This document shows, one piece after another, positions 44,446 to 56,580 of a DNA stretch of 64,000 bases (positions are counted from its first letter, which is position 1; every line of letters begins with the position of its first letter). The DNA is from Tetrastigma voinierianum (lineage: Eukaryota > Streptophyta > Magnoliopsida > Vitales > Vitaceae), in contig JAEQBH010004115.1 in assembly GCA_016808115.1 (NCBI GenBank), forward strand, positions 744,001 to 808,000. Reading direction: 5' to 3'. Both the position numbers and the translations under genes were made by a program. The notes beneath the pieces are model-generated. The model worked only from the letters and a program-made list of their open reading frames with translations, ran no database searches and was not told the DNA's origin.

Positions 44446-44637
44446 TCAAGTTAGTTTCTGCTCATTCTTGAAATGTTGAAACATTTCCAATGCCTCATCT
44501 TTACTTCTCAATAAGTAAACATAATAGTATCTTGTGCAATTATCAATTAATGTAAGAAAATATTTCTTACCACCTCTCGTTTGAATAAATTTCAGATCAC
44601 AGATATTTGAATGTATTAACTCTAGGGGTTCACTACT
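44446..44637 (-). pseudogene. Copia 1 integrase core, left piece
   Basis: It begins at the solo-LTR junction and reads SSEPLELIHSNICDLKF, GKKYFLTLIDNCTRYYYVYL and KDEALEMFQHFK. This is the integrase core start with the first catalytic aspartate in the IHSxICD/LIDN region. Its other half is 48720-48886. Confidence 0.8.
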
Positions 44638-47600
44638 TGTCACACCAGTTCGTCAGGCTTCGATTGGCGGATAGAGGCAGTTTCGAGGCGCGAATAGAAC
44701 TAGGACTCTTTACCTATTTTTTTTTTTATATATACTTGAGAATCAAAATATCATATACATATTAAAAGAACTACCACGGTGGTGTCCATCAAAATCTATA
44801 CACAATTACGAGGTCTAATTACAAATACAAAGCGTACTTTTACATTTACAAATCGAGCCACGGAACCTGCGCGATGAACCCTACTAAGTGTCTTTGACGG
44901 TATATCACGGAAGTTTTCGGATGTCTTACCACCGCATGCACCACCGCGGATTAAACGTGCTAAGCTTTCTGCTTAGTGGAAACATATCTTATCTGAGAAA
45001 CACATGCATTCATCTTTTGATTCACAAATAACATAAAGCGATGCAGGATATCGAAATCTTCAGGAATTCATATAACATACTAATACATATACTTGTTATC
45101 ATATAACAATTTTGCATACATACTTATCCTTATAACAACTTATGCTTGTTCACATCTCTCATATCGCGGGTTAAACTTTTTACTTACTTATAACAAACTT
45201 ATATGTATTCGGATATCCCGTAGGAGTTCTGAGAACTTATCCTTATTCGGAACTTATACTTATAACAAACTTATATGTGTCGGATCTCAGTAGGAATTCT
45301 GAACTTATTCTTGTGAACTTATACTTATAATAGACTTATGTGTATATAAGATCTCTCGTAGAATTCTGAGAACTTATACTTATAACAGGACGTATGTATT
45401 AGGATCTCATTAGGAATTACAGAACTTATTCTTATCTGGATATACCCTTAAGGTACTACAAGGTTTATGCTCTGCCCTTCACCACGGGCGTATGGTGTAC
45501 TACAAAGATTACCCTTGTTTGGAGGTACCCGTAGGTACTACAGAGATATTACGAAACGTATACTAGTATTGCGGAACTTAATCTTATACGGAAGTACTCG
45601 TAAGTACTACTTGTTCAAATGTCCCAGGCATACACTTGTGCCCATATCAAACTTATCTTATACTCATACGGGAGTACCCGTAGAGTACTGCGAGTCTATC
45701 ATATCCCCGGAGCTTATACGGAGATGCGGTGAAATTACTATAGGGTGTCGGATCTGAGAAACGTGAATGCGAAGTGTCAATCGAAATGCCCGTAGTCTCA
45801 GAACTTGCTCTTATACAGCAAATACTTTGTATCTTATACTTGTCTTCTGTGACATATCTTGTCTTTACGGATCTTTATCTTGTTACGGGCTTATTCTTGT
45901 CTTTTAGGTCTTATACTTTGTTTTAAGGGATATTTATGCCTTTGTGTTACAGACTTATTCTTTGTCTTCGGGATCTTATCACAGACTTGATGCAGCTCTA
46001 GTACGTGGAGTGCCCTATAGATTCATATAAATTTTAGTAAGTACCACTTTGGACTTATACTTGGCATTGCAGACTTATACGCATTTCTGAATCTGAGAGT
46101 GCAGTGGTGCACTCTGGACTTACTCATATTTTAACGTCTGGGAGTGCAGTAGGTACTATTGAACTTTATCCATATATTGCGGAGACTTATACTTATTTCT
46201 TGATCTGGAATTTTACAGTGAGTCTTCTTGGACTTATACTTATTTTACCGATCTTGGGAATTGCCGGTGGTGCTCTGAGACCATACTTATTTACTAACGT
46301 CACGGGATGTGTGAGTCTTCTTGGATATCTTTATTTTCTTATAAATGTGGATCTGGGGTAGTCTTGCGGAACTTATACTTATTTGCGTCTTGGGGATGCA
46401 GTGGGGTATCTGGACTTATCTTATTTGTCTGGAAAGGGTGCCGGGTGGGTGCTCTAGGAACTGCTCTTATTTCTTGATACGGAATTGCAGTGGGTATATG
46501 AATGAATCTGAGAGGTACGTGGGATGCTTTGCTGCATTACTTTTTGTTAGTCTTGTGGCTCTCTTGTTTTATTTCATAGGGCCGTCATGAAATGGTAGGA
46601 CGCGGCCTGATAAGTATCAGAAGATCTCTCACCCGATGCCCCGAAGTCTTAGTAGCACAAGCGAAGTCTTGGCTTGAACACCAATGGTGTGCGTAGCACT
46701 AATCCGGGGAGTGGGTCTTGGCGGGAATGATGCACCTGGCATGTAGCGAGTGTCGTGGCACCTGCGAAGTCTTAAAGTACTAATGATCGAGTCTTGGCGC
46801 TGTCAGGAGAGTGCAGTACTATACTTGCACCTTGCATTAACGAGAGGTGTCGTGTCATTACATATACGGTCTTGGCGAGTCATACAATTATACATGTTTT
46901 ACTGGGGCTTATCATTTTATTCTTTTTGTATACTCCCTTTCCATATCGAAATCACGTATATTCTTATTTTATAGATTTATATCTATCTAACTTTCTTATC
47001 GTATGTTCAGATGTTTAACCAAGCTATTAGTACACTTGGTAACAAATCAAATGTTCAAATGTGGATCACAGGGTAATTAAATACATATAGTTAGATTCTA
47101 GATTTCAGTGATCTTTCCATAAGTCGAACACCCAACGAGGAGTCTAACGAAGGAGTTGCACATTTGCAAGCGGGAAGAAAATCATCGACTTGCGAGCTTA
47201 AGCTACTTGATTAGCAGTGTATTGCGTCTTTGTCATTTTCTGACTTATTATAAGCTCAAGATTGTATCAAGCTATATATGGATGGATTCTAGACTCAAAG
47301 GATTTCCTTGGAGTCAGAGAACACCTAGCGGGTGGACGAAGAAGTTATGGTCGTCCGAAGTTGGAGGGTTAACGTTGTGCGGGGGCTGCAGCGCCTCGCG
47401 TGGGATCCCACCTTCTGGCGTACCCAAATCACCAGCCACACAATAAACGTGGCTTCCGCGCCCAGTGTGCTTAAGAGCTCCTTGGCATTTCCGATGCGTC
47501 GATTTACGACCGAAACTCATCCAAAACATCCACTTGTCCACCGGCCACATTATTCTCCCAGTGAGGCCTAAAACATGCTGAACCTTTGGTACCAAACATG

Positions 47601-48719
47601 CGAAAACACGGCATAAAACCATCCTACAATCAATACCAAAAATCATACTCATTCTATACTTTCCATACATGTAAGCTTGCTTTCCTATCATTTGTGCATC
47701 TATTCATTCATGTATTCATATATTCATATCACTATTCATTTTCGTATTCATCATTCATTTATTCATATCGTACTCTAAGTCATATATATTCGATTCTTTA
47801 TCTAATTTATATTCTTGTCTGGACAAAGGCCTTAGTGAGTCCCGAAGTTCCAATATTAGTCCAATTTTGGGATTAAATCACATAGCCTAATGCGGCCCCA
47901 GAAAACCCAACCTATGCCATTACATGACTTTTATTCTAAGTAAAGGGAAATTATTCTATCGTGAGTTTGACTAGCTGAAGATTTTAAAATATACACCCGT
48001 AGCTCGAAATGCGTGGATCGACTTCTGTCTGCTTGGTCGAGCCAATTATGACTGTAAGATATAGTGATCAAAAATACTGAAACTTAAGTTTTCCAAACTT
48101 CCTTGCCAGTTCTCGGTGAAATCACGTGTTTGATTCCATAGTAGCCTGCGTCGAGTAGATGAGCTTCTGATTCTTGGCAGACCAGTCCACGACTGATCGA
48201 AACTACGTATATCAAAGAGAGAAGCGAACAAAAATTAAAAGAAAATCAAAATTTCTCTCTCTCCCGGTTGCCTCCCTCTTCCTTCCGTTCATATCTATCT
48301 ATATATATATATATATATAAGCTTAAGGTGGGGCCCACATGTCCCCCTTGTCCATCTCGGTCTATTAACTCAAGAAACAATTTATTTAGATTAGGTTTTC
48401 GGTCATTATCTTATGGATATTCTTTAACTATTGACATTTTAGGATTTTCTAAAAATCGTTTCGAGTCAGCTCGATCACCGTCTTACCGAGCGTGAAAAAT
48501 TCATTTGTTTCGGAATTGTGAAATTAACATAGTGGTAGATTTCGTGAGGCGATTCTGTGGTGATGTCAGTTTCGCCATCGATATCGAAATTTTCGAATTT
48601 TCAAAGCGACAAAATTAATTTCTTTTCATAAAAATATCATTTTTGACGAATACAATTTTAACTTATTTTATACCCTAAACATGTTCGAAAACTGGTAGGG
48701 TATATTTTGGGGTGTTACA
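44638..48719. mobile_element. Solo LTR (4,082 bp), gypsy-type, TSD CTACT
   Basis: The ends are TGTCACACCAG on the left and GGGGTGTTACA on the right. CTACT occurs immediately before (44633-44637) and after (48720-48724). Removing it makes the copia integrase reading continuous across ERSS/SSEPLELIH. No protein domains were seen and the interior is not flanked by two LTR copies, so it is a solo LTR. It has extensive internal tandem repetition at 45.1-46.6 kb. The ends resemble those of the solo LTR at 11635-14376, but the interiors do not visibly match, so they appear to be different families. Confidence 0.85.
45090..46560 (+). repeat. Internal tandem repeats of the 4.08-kb solo LTR
   Basis: From about 45165 to 45430 there are about four units of 60-90 bp. 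Each contains ACTTATACTTATAACA, then TATGT, then CGGATCTC and GTAGGAATTCTGA. From about 45430 to 46560 related units follow, with GTACCCGTAGGTACTAC and later GGGAGTGCAGT blocks next to ACTTATACTTATT. The pattern grades from one unit type into another, so it is an evolving array. Confidence 0.8.
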
Positions 48720-48900
48720 CTACTTCTTTCAATTAATTGGAAAGAAGTTCTCGTAAGTTTAGATTCCACACAAATCTCACACGGATCTAGTTTAAATTTG
48801 GGCAAACATTCCATATTGGTTAATCTGCGCAATGTATCATAATTAACATGTCCTAGTCTTCCATGCCACACATTTAGAAGATTCAAGCATATAAGAAGGC
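48720..48900 (-). pseudogene. Copia 1 GAG-pre-integrase and zinc-binding part of integrase
   Basis: It reads NLLNVWHGRLGHVNYDTLRR, then CLPKFKLDPCEICVESKLTR and SFQLIERS. This is the HxxxH...CxxC zinc-binding region at the start of copia integrase. It stops at the solo-LTR junction and continues at 44637. Confidence 0.85.
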
Positions 48901-49029
48901 GTGTTCTTATTATTAATATTCTTAATATAAGTCTGCGATAATTATTACATTCATTTTGAGAGTCTATTGCTCATGTACCCCTTCCCACATACATCCCATT
49001 TTTGGTGAGGATGAAGTTGTGCGAAAAAG

Positions 49030-49300
49030 AATGGCAAAAAAGCCCTTACTCAACGTAATCTAGACACTAGAATCTTTCGAATTTCTGGCACATGCAATAC
49101 ATCATTGAGAGTAAGTTCCTTGCCCGATGTCATCTTAAATACTACCTTCCCTTGGCCTTTAACCTTGGAAGAAGAAGAGTTGCCCATAAAGAGTTGTTCT
49201 CCATTATCTACGCTATGATATGATGAGAACATCTTTTTGTCTGAGCAAACATGACGAGTAGCCCCTATGTCCACCCACCATTCCTTGGTATTCTTTGCCC
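49030..49300 (-). pseudogene. Copia 1 aspartic protease
   Basis: The - strand reads MDIGATRHVCSDKKMF, NGEQLFMGNSSSSKVKGQGK and LTLNDVLHVPEIRKILVS. The expected active-site triplet is D(T/S)G; here it is DIG, a one-base change from DTG. The aspartate is kept but the Thr/Ser that normally stabilises it is lost. It lies between gag and the pre-integrase region, as in other copia elements. Confidence 0.8.
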
Positions 49301-50220
49301 GATGAGTTCACCTCGGAGACCATGGTGAGAGAGTTTCATGTAAAGTTTCATCTCTACTTGATCCACACATTGGCTTGAGGGCGTTTCTTCTTAAGATTCC
49401 CTTGTTTGTTGCGACTATGATGGTTCTTGCCGCGGTGCCCTTGCTTATTTGCACACATAGCACTTGTGGAACTTTTCGTGGGACCAGGACCATTGCCATT
49501 GTGCTTCCTCTTCTTGTTATTGTGGGAGTGCGCCCTTGTTCCGCGACATTGACCTTGGATTCCATGATGGCCTTGCACCTTCTTCTCAAACACGGTGTCT
49601 TCCTCTATTCTCGGCCTCACTATCAAGTCTTCAAGTCTCATTTCCTTAGCTTATACTTCAAATGTTCTGATTCTTTCTATAGGGGTGGCTTGATTTTCAA
49701 TAATTGCAGCCACTTAGAAGGATTCACTAAAAGACATCCCCTATGCATGTATGTCATGCAAAATTACTTGTAGATCTTGAACTTGGCTGATCACAGTCTT
49801 GGAATCAAGCATCTTGTAGTCTAGGAATTTTCCCTCTACAAACTTCTTAAGCCCTGCATCCTCAGTCTTGTATTTTTTTTCCAAGGATTCCCACAGTTCT
49901 CTTGCAGTATTGAAGGCGCAATACACATCATACAGTGTGTTGTCAAGCCGTCGGGATGTAGTTGCGACCTGAAATCAACATGCTTCCATGCTTCCTAGCG
50001 GCGACACCCCTTTATCAGTTTCATTTTCCTTCGATGAGGGAGCATAATGTTGAAGGAAACGGGCCAAATTTAAGGTGGTCAGGTAGAACATCATCTTTTG
50101 TTGCCACCTTTTGAACTCTGTCCCATTAAACTTTTTCAGCTTCTCTCCATGACTCATAGTCATTGGCGCCATAACAGGTGTTGGAGAAGGCACCACAGTA
50201 GGAGTAGAATCAGTAGCCAT
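49301..50220 (-). pseudogene. Copia 1 gag (UBN2-type)
   Basis: It starts MATDSTPTVV at 50220 and reads EKLKKFNGTEFKRWQQKMMF, then, after frame changes, ARELWESLEKKYKTEDAGLK and FLDYKMLDSKTVISQVQDLQ (49741-49926). This matches the UBN2 gag domain. A basic region with a zinc-knuckle remnant (CANKQGHRGKNH) lies at about 49390-49450. Gag would package the RNA. Several frameshifts are present. Confidence 0.8.
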
Positions 50221-50437
50221 TCACAGTGAATCGGGTGCGAGCAATAAAACGATACAAATCAAAACCGGCGAGTAGAAGTTTTGTAATGAATCAAAGCAGA
50301 TAGCCATAGACTTTCTATGGAAATTTCTTGCATAAACAAAATTGAAGTTTTGAGTTACGTATATCGGATCTGGGAGACAAGATAATAAAAGCAGAGATAT
50401 AGATATATGTAAAAATAAGGATAATTATCTTTAATAT
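50221..50437 (-). other. Copia 1 leader
   Basis: Untranslated leader between the 5' LTR and gag. The common tRNA-iMet PBS (TGGTATCAGAGC) is not present next to the LTR; the adjacent - strand sequence is AT-rich. Confidence 0.5.
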
Positions 50438-51379
50438 TGTTAACCTAATAATACTATATAACGAAGGAACATAACAAATAAACGTTAATGGCTTGTTTGC
50501 AAAGCGAATAATGGAACCTATATCATTATGACTATGAGAAACTGTTTGCAGAACACAGAGAATAAAAAGTTAAAGCAATAAGGTGGAACACCTTGCGATG
50601 TCGGGAATGATCAATTCTTGTGTTGGACCTGACCTCCTTAAGACAATTTATTTTCCCACCATGATCAGTGCTTGAGTTCTTAGGGCCATCTCTCAGGATA
50701 AAATGATCTCCCAACACAAAAGAAATCACTTCTTGTGGTTGGTTGTTAAACCAGAACTAATGCAGAACTCGGTCTCTAAAAACGATGATATTTAGAAAAT
50801 GAATGATTATTAGTAATATATAGACATCGCTCATGATTGTTCGTCTGATCATGAAGCTTGGGCTAGGAGTTGTAGTTAAATTTGTTCGTAGTTTTAGAGA
50901 GAAAGACGCCCATTCGAGTCAAAGGGGTGCTTTCAAAGCGTCGGTGTTTTGACTCCCGTTAGTAAGACAAAATTTTAAGGATATATATACGTGACCCGAA
51001 CTGGGGCAGGAGCTTAGGCAGGCGCGCATATGTGTGTTGAACCAAGCATGACTAGGTCCTCCTTCACAAAGTGGGATTTACCCTTGAGACTGAGCTGACT
51101 ACAAGGTAGGTGTATATATACTCTTTAAAGTCTTGTTCCCATCCAGATGTAGGGCATGAGCTTTCTATTCTCGCCTTTTGTTACCATTTTCAAGTGGTGA
51201 TGTTTGGAGGCAATTTCTAATTCACTTCTTAATTGTTTTGAGCAACTCAATATATAATCTTCATATCCTCATGGAGGAGAACACATTCCCATGTAGACCC
51301 ACTACAAAGAATTTGTAGGAACCATTTTAATTTTAACTCAGATAAATTTAATTTATTATTATACTCCAATTACATTTTC

Positions 51380-51384
<5 letters not shown>
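50438..51384 (-). repeat. Copia 1 5' LTR
   Basis: A 947-bp repeat matching 40703-41650. Plus-strand ends are TGTTAACC and CCAACA. It is followed by ATATA in a long AT microsatellite. Confidence 0.9.

Positions 51385-51448
<64 letters not shown>
51385..51448. repeat. AT microsatellite, right flank of copia 1
   Basis: A continuous (AT)n tract of about 64 bp. With 40677-40702 it marks the pre-insertion target as one microsatellite. Confidence 0.9.
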
Positions 51449-51451
<3 letters not shown>

Positions 51452-51756
51452 GAAAAACTATTTTCATAAAATTAAAACATGTCATCTCCTTTTAAATTCA
51501 TATTTAGCTTTTGGTTAAATGAAATGGAAATAGTTGTCCAAATATTTACAATAAATACCAAGTAAGAAAAAAAAATAGAGCTTTTCTGCTTGACCAATCC
51601 ATATGCCTACATGAAGTCAAGTCATAGGTTATAGGTTGTTGTTGCCTTGAATTGATGACAACCATCAAAGCTTATCAGCCAGCTATGAGGACTGTATTTT
51701 CTGAGCACAATCATGAAATCTATCATAGGTGTCATTGTTACCTCTTTTGTGGCCTT
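51449..51756. other. AT-rich spacer
   Basis: No gene or repeat is supported. Confidence 0.4.
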
Positions 51757-54004
51757 GACACGGGGGTCGGCCGACAACTGTTAACCCGCGAGATATTGGT
51801 GGGTGTCGGATGATCCAGATGTCCGGCTAGTGGTCTGTTCCATAGACTCATTTCTTTTGTTTTTTCTTACTTGAACATACAACTTCCCATATTATTATAC
51901 AGAGTTTGATATAAAGCTCTTTTACAAACCAAAATATGTCAAAACAGATTATCCCAATATATTTTACAAGCATAGCGTTCAAGGCCACAACCCGGCCCTC
52001 TTCACACTCACGGCCTCGAAGGAGCGTCTTCCTCTCGTGTACCTGAAAGGGTGATCCCACGACGGGGTGAGCAAAGCCCAGTAGATATATCTCCTACAAG
52101 GGCTACTCCTCACCTAAGTGAACATGCAATGTCAGTTACAAAATCACACACCTGAATGCCTCACGTATCGATTGCATAAGATCACACGACCAATCATGAC
52201 CCGATCCGAGTCCTCATGATTCCCTCGCACATGCATATATCAAGTGTGAAAAGCAGTCAATAAGGCGTTCAGTCCATGACCCATTTTCCAAAACAAAATC
52301 TTTTTTTGTTTATTTATTTTATTGGACAATCTCAAAATATATTGTGACAGTCTCAATCGGTGCTTTGGTCGGCCTCGAGAAGTGCGTGGACAATCTCCAA
52401 TACGTACTTTTGTCAGTCTCCAAGAAGTATTGTGAACAATCTCCGAAAACTACTTTCTACGAAATTGGGGATGAGCTCGGAATATATATATATCCTATTA
52501 GGCGATCTCAGGGAATCATTTGCATTCTTGATGTACCATCGAACCGAAACACGGTGTCTATCATTTCCATGCACTCACACTCATGTGTGCGATGCGCCAG
52601 GTGCATAAATGCAATGATGTCATTACGCCGTAATGTTTTCATCTTTACATGCGCTACGTGTCACATGTAACATATAAATCACACATTACATGTCAAGTGG
52701 CACGGATAAATTATGTCTAATTCATATAATTATTTTCATTTTTATCCCACGTAATTTCACATATTAACATATTATTCAATTTACAGTAATAACACACATT
52801 AGCCATTCCCGGCCATAAATCCGGCCAGACTTAGCCTCGAAAAATCTAGACTTAGTCCAGAAATTCCAGCTTTTGTAAATATCACACAAAAATTCAACCG
52901 CCTTGATTTTACGCTCGACCATACCACGACCCAGGAGCATTTCGGATACAACACAGTTCCAGAAAACAAAGTTTTGGAAACCAGAACGGACCGTTCCTCA
53001 ACTTTCCATGACCCAACCCACAATTTGGATGAGCAATTCATCTTATTAAATTCTAGACTCAACGAGCTTTAGTAGAGTCGAACATAAATCGAAGTTAGGA
53101 CGGGAAGGTTATGGCATCAGGTCATGTTGCCCGATTCGTAGGGAGTGGTGAAGAAGTCGGACATATACATTTTCCATTACGCCCATATTTGCTCGGTTTC
53201 GGGATCTGGTGTTTCGACCTCGATGGTCTCGAGAACTCATATGCTCGGTCCATGGCTAGTCCACAACCTCCAAAAAGCAGGCTACACAATGGAAATGAAT
53301 TCGTCGAAGTGGGCGAAATTGTTAAACCCCTACGACCCCTAGCGTGAAATGAACCCAGTGGAGGAAACCTACCTCTTGTACTTGTGATTCAGGTTCTTCG
53401 CGTCCGGGTCTGCTCACTGCGCAATACCCTTCCTTTCCCTCTCTTCCTTTTCTTTCTTCCTCTTTTTTCTTCTCTTTTCTTCTTCCTTTCCGTTTTACTT
53501 TTCTCCTACATTTACGTTTTTTCTCTCCTGTGGTTTCCTCTCCTCTCTCCCCATACACCTTTTCCTTCCCCACTTTTTCTTTTCTTTTCCTCCTTTATAA
53601 CCAGAACTCGTTTTTGCTTCCACTTAGATGTTACATTGTTTGGTGGTGTGACACATGGCTTCCATGTGTCACCCACACTCCATTCATGCCTAACATCTAG
53701 GTGATATGTCACCCATGCACTATGCCCAAGTGGCACATGCCACACTGGCGGTTCTTCGCGATGCCCTATGTGGTATGCCGGTCGATGTAATTGGTCTATT
53801 CCGCCTCGAAATCGTGAAATTAGGCCTTCTGGATCTAACGCGAATTCGACCGAGAAGTAACTAGATTTGCAGGCGAATTGATGGTGAAGTGTGTTTCATC
53901 ATCCGAGGTCTAGAGAGATTTCTAGGTTTACAACTTGTACCGTAACGTTAATTGATCATTTTGTGAAAAATTTCAGATTTACTCGGGTTTTCACATCTTT
54001 CCTC
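51757..54004. mobile_element. Probable gypsy LTR sequence, left part, interrupted by copia 2
   Basis: Non-coding sequence with the look of a long plant gypsy LTR. It has a TGACACGGGGGTCGG start candidate, a CGACGGGGTGAGCAAAGCCC block near 52056, a CT-rich tract (53430-53590), and a TGTGACACATGG block near 53648. The reading appears to continue after copia 2 at 59751 toward a GTGACA near 59787-59792, a possible end. No TSD could be matched, so boundaries are tentative. Open frames here are low-complexity or shadows. Confidence 0.4.
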
Positions 54005-54537
54005 TGTTAGATTTCCTTTTGGTGGGCTGACAAGTGTTAAATTTTGGACATGATTGTGTTGTCTATTCAGTAACCCAATAAAGTTAGTGATCTATTCCTA
54101 ATTGAATTAGGGTTCACAAAAATAATTATATAATAATTTCATTAATTATAAAATATGGAATTAATGTGTAGTTTCCCTTTGTTTTGCCTTAATGTTGTTT
54201 TGATGGGTCAATAACATTAGGGGCAATTAAAAATAATTTGATCGGTCTGCGGGTTTGAAACCTACGGCACGTTATCTGCGGCCTAGTGGGAAGAGCGAAT
54301 CGTTCAGCAGTTTCTGATCGGAGAAAGTCAAACTCCCAGCCTCCTTCATACTTGAGAGGGAAACGCATTCTTGCATTGTCTAATTGCAATGGATTCAGGT
54401 ATGTCTTCTACAATATTGGCTTATTTGATCTTTGATTAGTATGCATGATTCTAGGGTTATGTGGTTTTATTCTGTATTTGGTGTAATAGTAACAAAAATC
54501 ACATCTATGTGTTTATTCTTGTGTATTTCATCTAACA
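54005..54537 (+). repeat. Copia 2 5' LTR
   Basis: Begins TGTTAGATTTCCTTTTGGTG and ends TTTCATCTAACA. It is nearly identical to the 3' LTR in its first 200 bp, with more indels in the middle (54210-54370). Confidence 0.95.
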
Positions 54538-54539
54538 AG

Positions 54540-54554
54540 TGGTATCGAGAGCGG
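54540..54554 (+). other. Copia 2 primer-binding site
   Basis: TGGTATCGAGAGC starts two bases after the LTR. The usual plant copia PBS against initiator tRNA-Met is TGGTATCAGAGC; here the bases around the A differ by a small change. Confidence 0.8.
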
Positions 54555-55900
54555 ACGATCCACTGCTGATCATTTGATTAATAAGTTAGTATTTTGGTGC
54601 TAATTTGATCATACCAGATTTTGAAATATATATATATTTTGGGAACCCGATTTATGCAAAAATTCAAATTTTTGTTTTTGGTTGAAACTCGATGTATATT
54701 AGGAATTAAACCATGAATGCCGAATGCGGAAATTTTTTCTGCAAGTGGCACCAGGGATTTGTTCCCCCAATAAAGAGATGAGAAAAACCCAGCAGATCGT
54801 CAGCGGACGCGGACGGCGTTATCGGCGGTCAAAGATTAACTTATCGGCAGTCGCGCGCTCAGGTTGAAGACGATTCAAACGTTATGTCGTTTGCTGACGT
54901 CATGATTATCATTATTATTATTTTGATAACGTCTTTTCATTAAAGTAATTAATTAATTACTAATTGAATTACCATTATTATTTTCATAACGTCTAATTGA
55001 ATTACCATTATTATTTTCATAACGTCTAATTTATATAGCTTATCAATTAATATGTTACCAAAGTAACCTCTGTTAATTTAAGTAAATTAATTTTATAATA
55101 AATGAACTTTCTATATCTATGCTAAAGTAGTCGAGGCCAAAGGATGATTATTTTATACGGATGTAGGGTAAATAATAGTCCCCAAATGTGAGACAAATAA
55201 AGTTTTTAACATGTAAACATTATGTCGGTCGAAGAAGGCATAATGTTTGGCGGATACCTAATATTGTCTACATTTAGTGCTATAATTAATTACCGTTTTC
55301 AAATTGTTTTACGTCCAAAGACTAAATACAATGTTGTGCTTGGTATCTTATTAAGGGGCGATGTATATATATTGTGTGCTTTAATATATCACGTGTAGTA
55401 TTAATGTGAGCATTTTTGTGTTTATTTTGGTATCTACTATATGCCTTTATTACACCAATATTGTTAGCATTCCTAGCTTAACTTTGTTAGTTAAAGTTAA
55501 TTTGGCTTTGGTGCCGTGACACTTGGTGGATAGATCTGGGGAGCCACTACTCACATAAGTGTCACTATGCGGAGGCTTTACTGCTTCGACGGTACTTGAT
55601 TGATAGTGAAGATACATCACATATGGGAAATGGCAAAGAAAGCTTTCAGTACAAGCTATTGGGACATTTCAGCTCTGGTTTTATTTTAATTTTGGAAAAC
55701 ACATTTATTATGCGAGTCATTTAAGAGCGAATTTGATTCTGTTTCCATGTTGGACAAATACGGTTATCTTTGTTCATTTGGAAATGAAACATTTAGTCTT
55801 TTCAAAATTACAAAGATTATTGGAAGCTGGTAGTCTAATTGATAAGCTATATAAATTAAATATGCAAAGTCTGATACAAATTTAATAATGAATGCAACCA
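54555..55900 (+). other. Copia 2 leader and region where gag/protease should be
   Basis: AT-rich sequence with a repeated ATTACCATTATTATTTTCATAACGTCTAAT block (54969 and 54995-55028 area). No UBN2, zinc knuckle or protease motif is visible. It may be a replaced or deleted gag. A stretch near 55826-55870 resembles the start of the pre-integrase domain. Confidence 0.5.
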
Positions 55901-56580
55901 TTATTGGATCGAAACTTAAATTAAATAATGAAATCCTCGATGTTATGGCATAAGCGTATGGGACATATTTCCAAACAACGAATTGAAAGGCTAATAACTC
56001 AAGGAATTCTTGATTCCCTTGACATGTCAGATTTTGACATATGTGTAGATTGCATTAAAGGGAAAATGACTAACAAAAGAAAGACAGGTGCAAATCGGTG
56101 TAATAACGTCTTAGAGTTGATACATACGGATATATGTGGACCATTCCCTACAGCTTCTTGGAATGGGCACACATACTATCACATTTATAGACGATTACTC
56201 ACGATATGGTTATTTATACCTAATACATGTATGAAAAAGGCACAAGCCACCAAAGTGTTCAAAATTTTCAAAGTAGGGTTGAAAATCAATAGGCAAGAAA
56301 ATTAAAGCGATCCAAATCGGCCCAGTGGAGGAATATTCACAGGTAGATATGATGGATCAAATGAACAACGACAGGGCCTTTTTGCGAATACCTTCGAATG
56401 CGGTATTATACCTCGATACACCATGCACCGGAACTCAGGAGTCAAAATGGTGTGGTGAGAGACGCAATAGAACCATAAAGACATGGTAAGTATGATTAGT
56501 CATTCTTCTCTACCTAGTCATTATGGGGTGAAGCATTAAAGACCTTGGTTATAATATACTCGATAGAGTTTCGATAAAAG
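55901..56580 (+). pseudogene. Copia 2 integrase
   Basis: The reading shows LWHKRMGHISKQRIERL, DFDICVDCIKGKMTNKRK, NVLELIHTDICGPFPTASWN and, in a shifted frame, DDYSRYGYLYL near 56190-56220. This is the HxxxH-CxxC zinc-binding region and the first catalytic aspartate of copia integrase. Beyond 56300 the frame is lost, though patches such as YTMHRNSGVKMVW near 56417 resemble the later core. Confidence 0.75.

Larger units (their letters stand above)
40703..51384 (-). mobile_element. Ty1/copia retrotransposon 1, TSD ATATA, split by a solo LTR
   Basis: The element lies on the - strand with LTRs at 40703-41650 and 50438-51384. Plus-strand ends are TGTTAACC and CAACA, and ATATA flanks both sides in an (AT)n tract. 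Pol order in the - direction is gag (from 50220), protease, GAG-pre-integrase and integrase, RT, RNase H. This is the copia order (integrase before RT). A 4,082-bp solo LTR at 44638-48719 splits the integrase; without it the element is about 6.6 kb. The LTRs differ by many small changes and one indel of about 30 bp, and frames are broken, so this copy is not autonomous. Confidence 0.9.

Noticed and set aside
45093..46590. Hydrophobic frames suggesting membrane proteins
   Set aside because: They arise from TTAT-rich tandem repeats inside a solo LTR; no conserved family and no consistent frame.
53322..53573. Basic, charged - strand frame
   Set aside because: It is the translation of a CT-rich LTR tract and is low complexity only.
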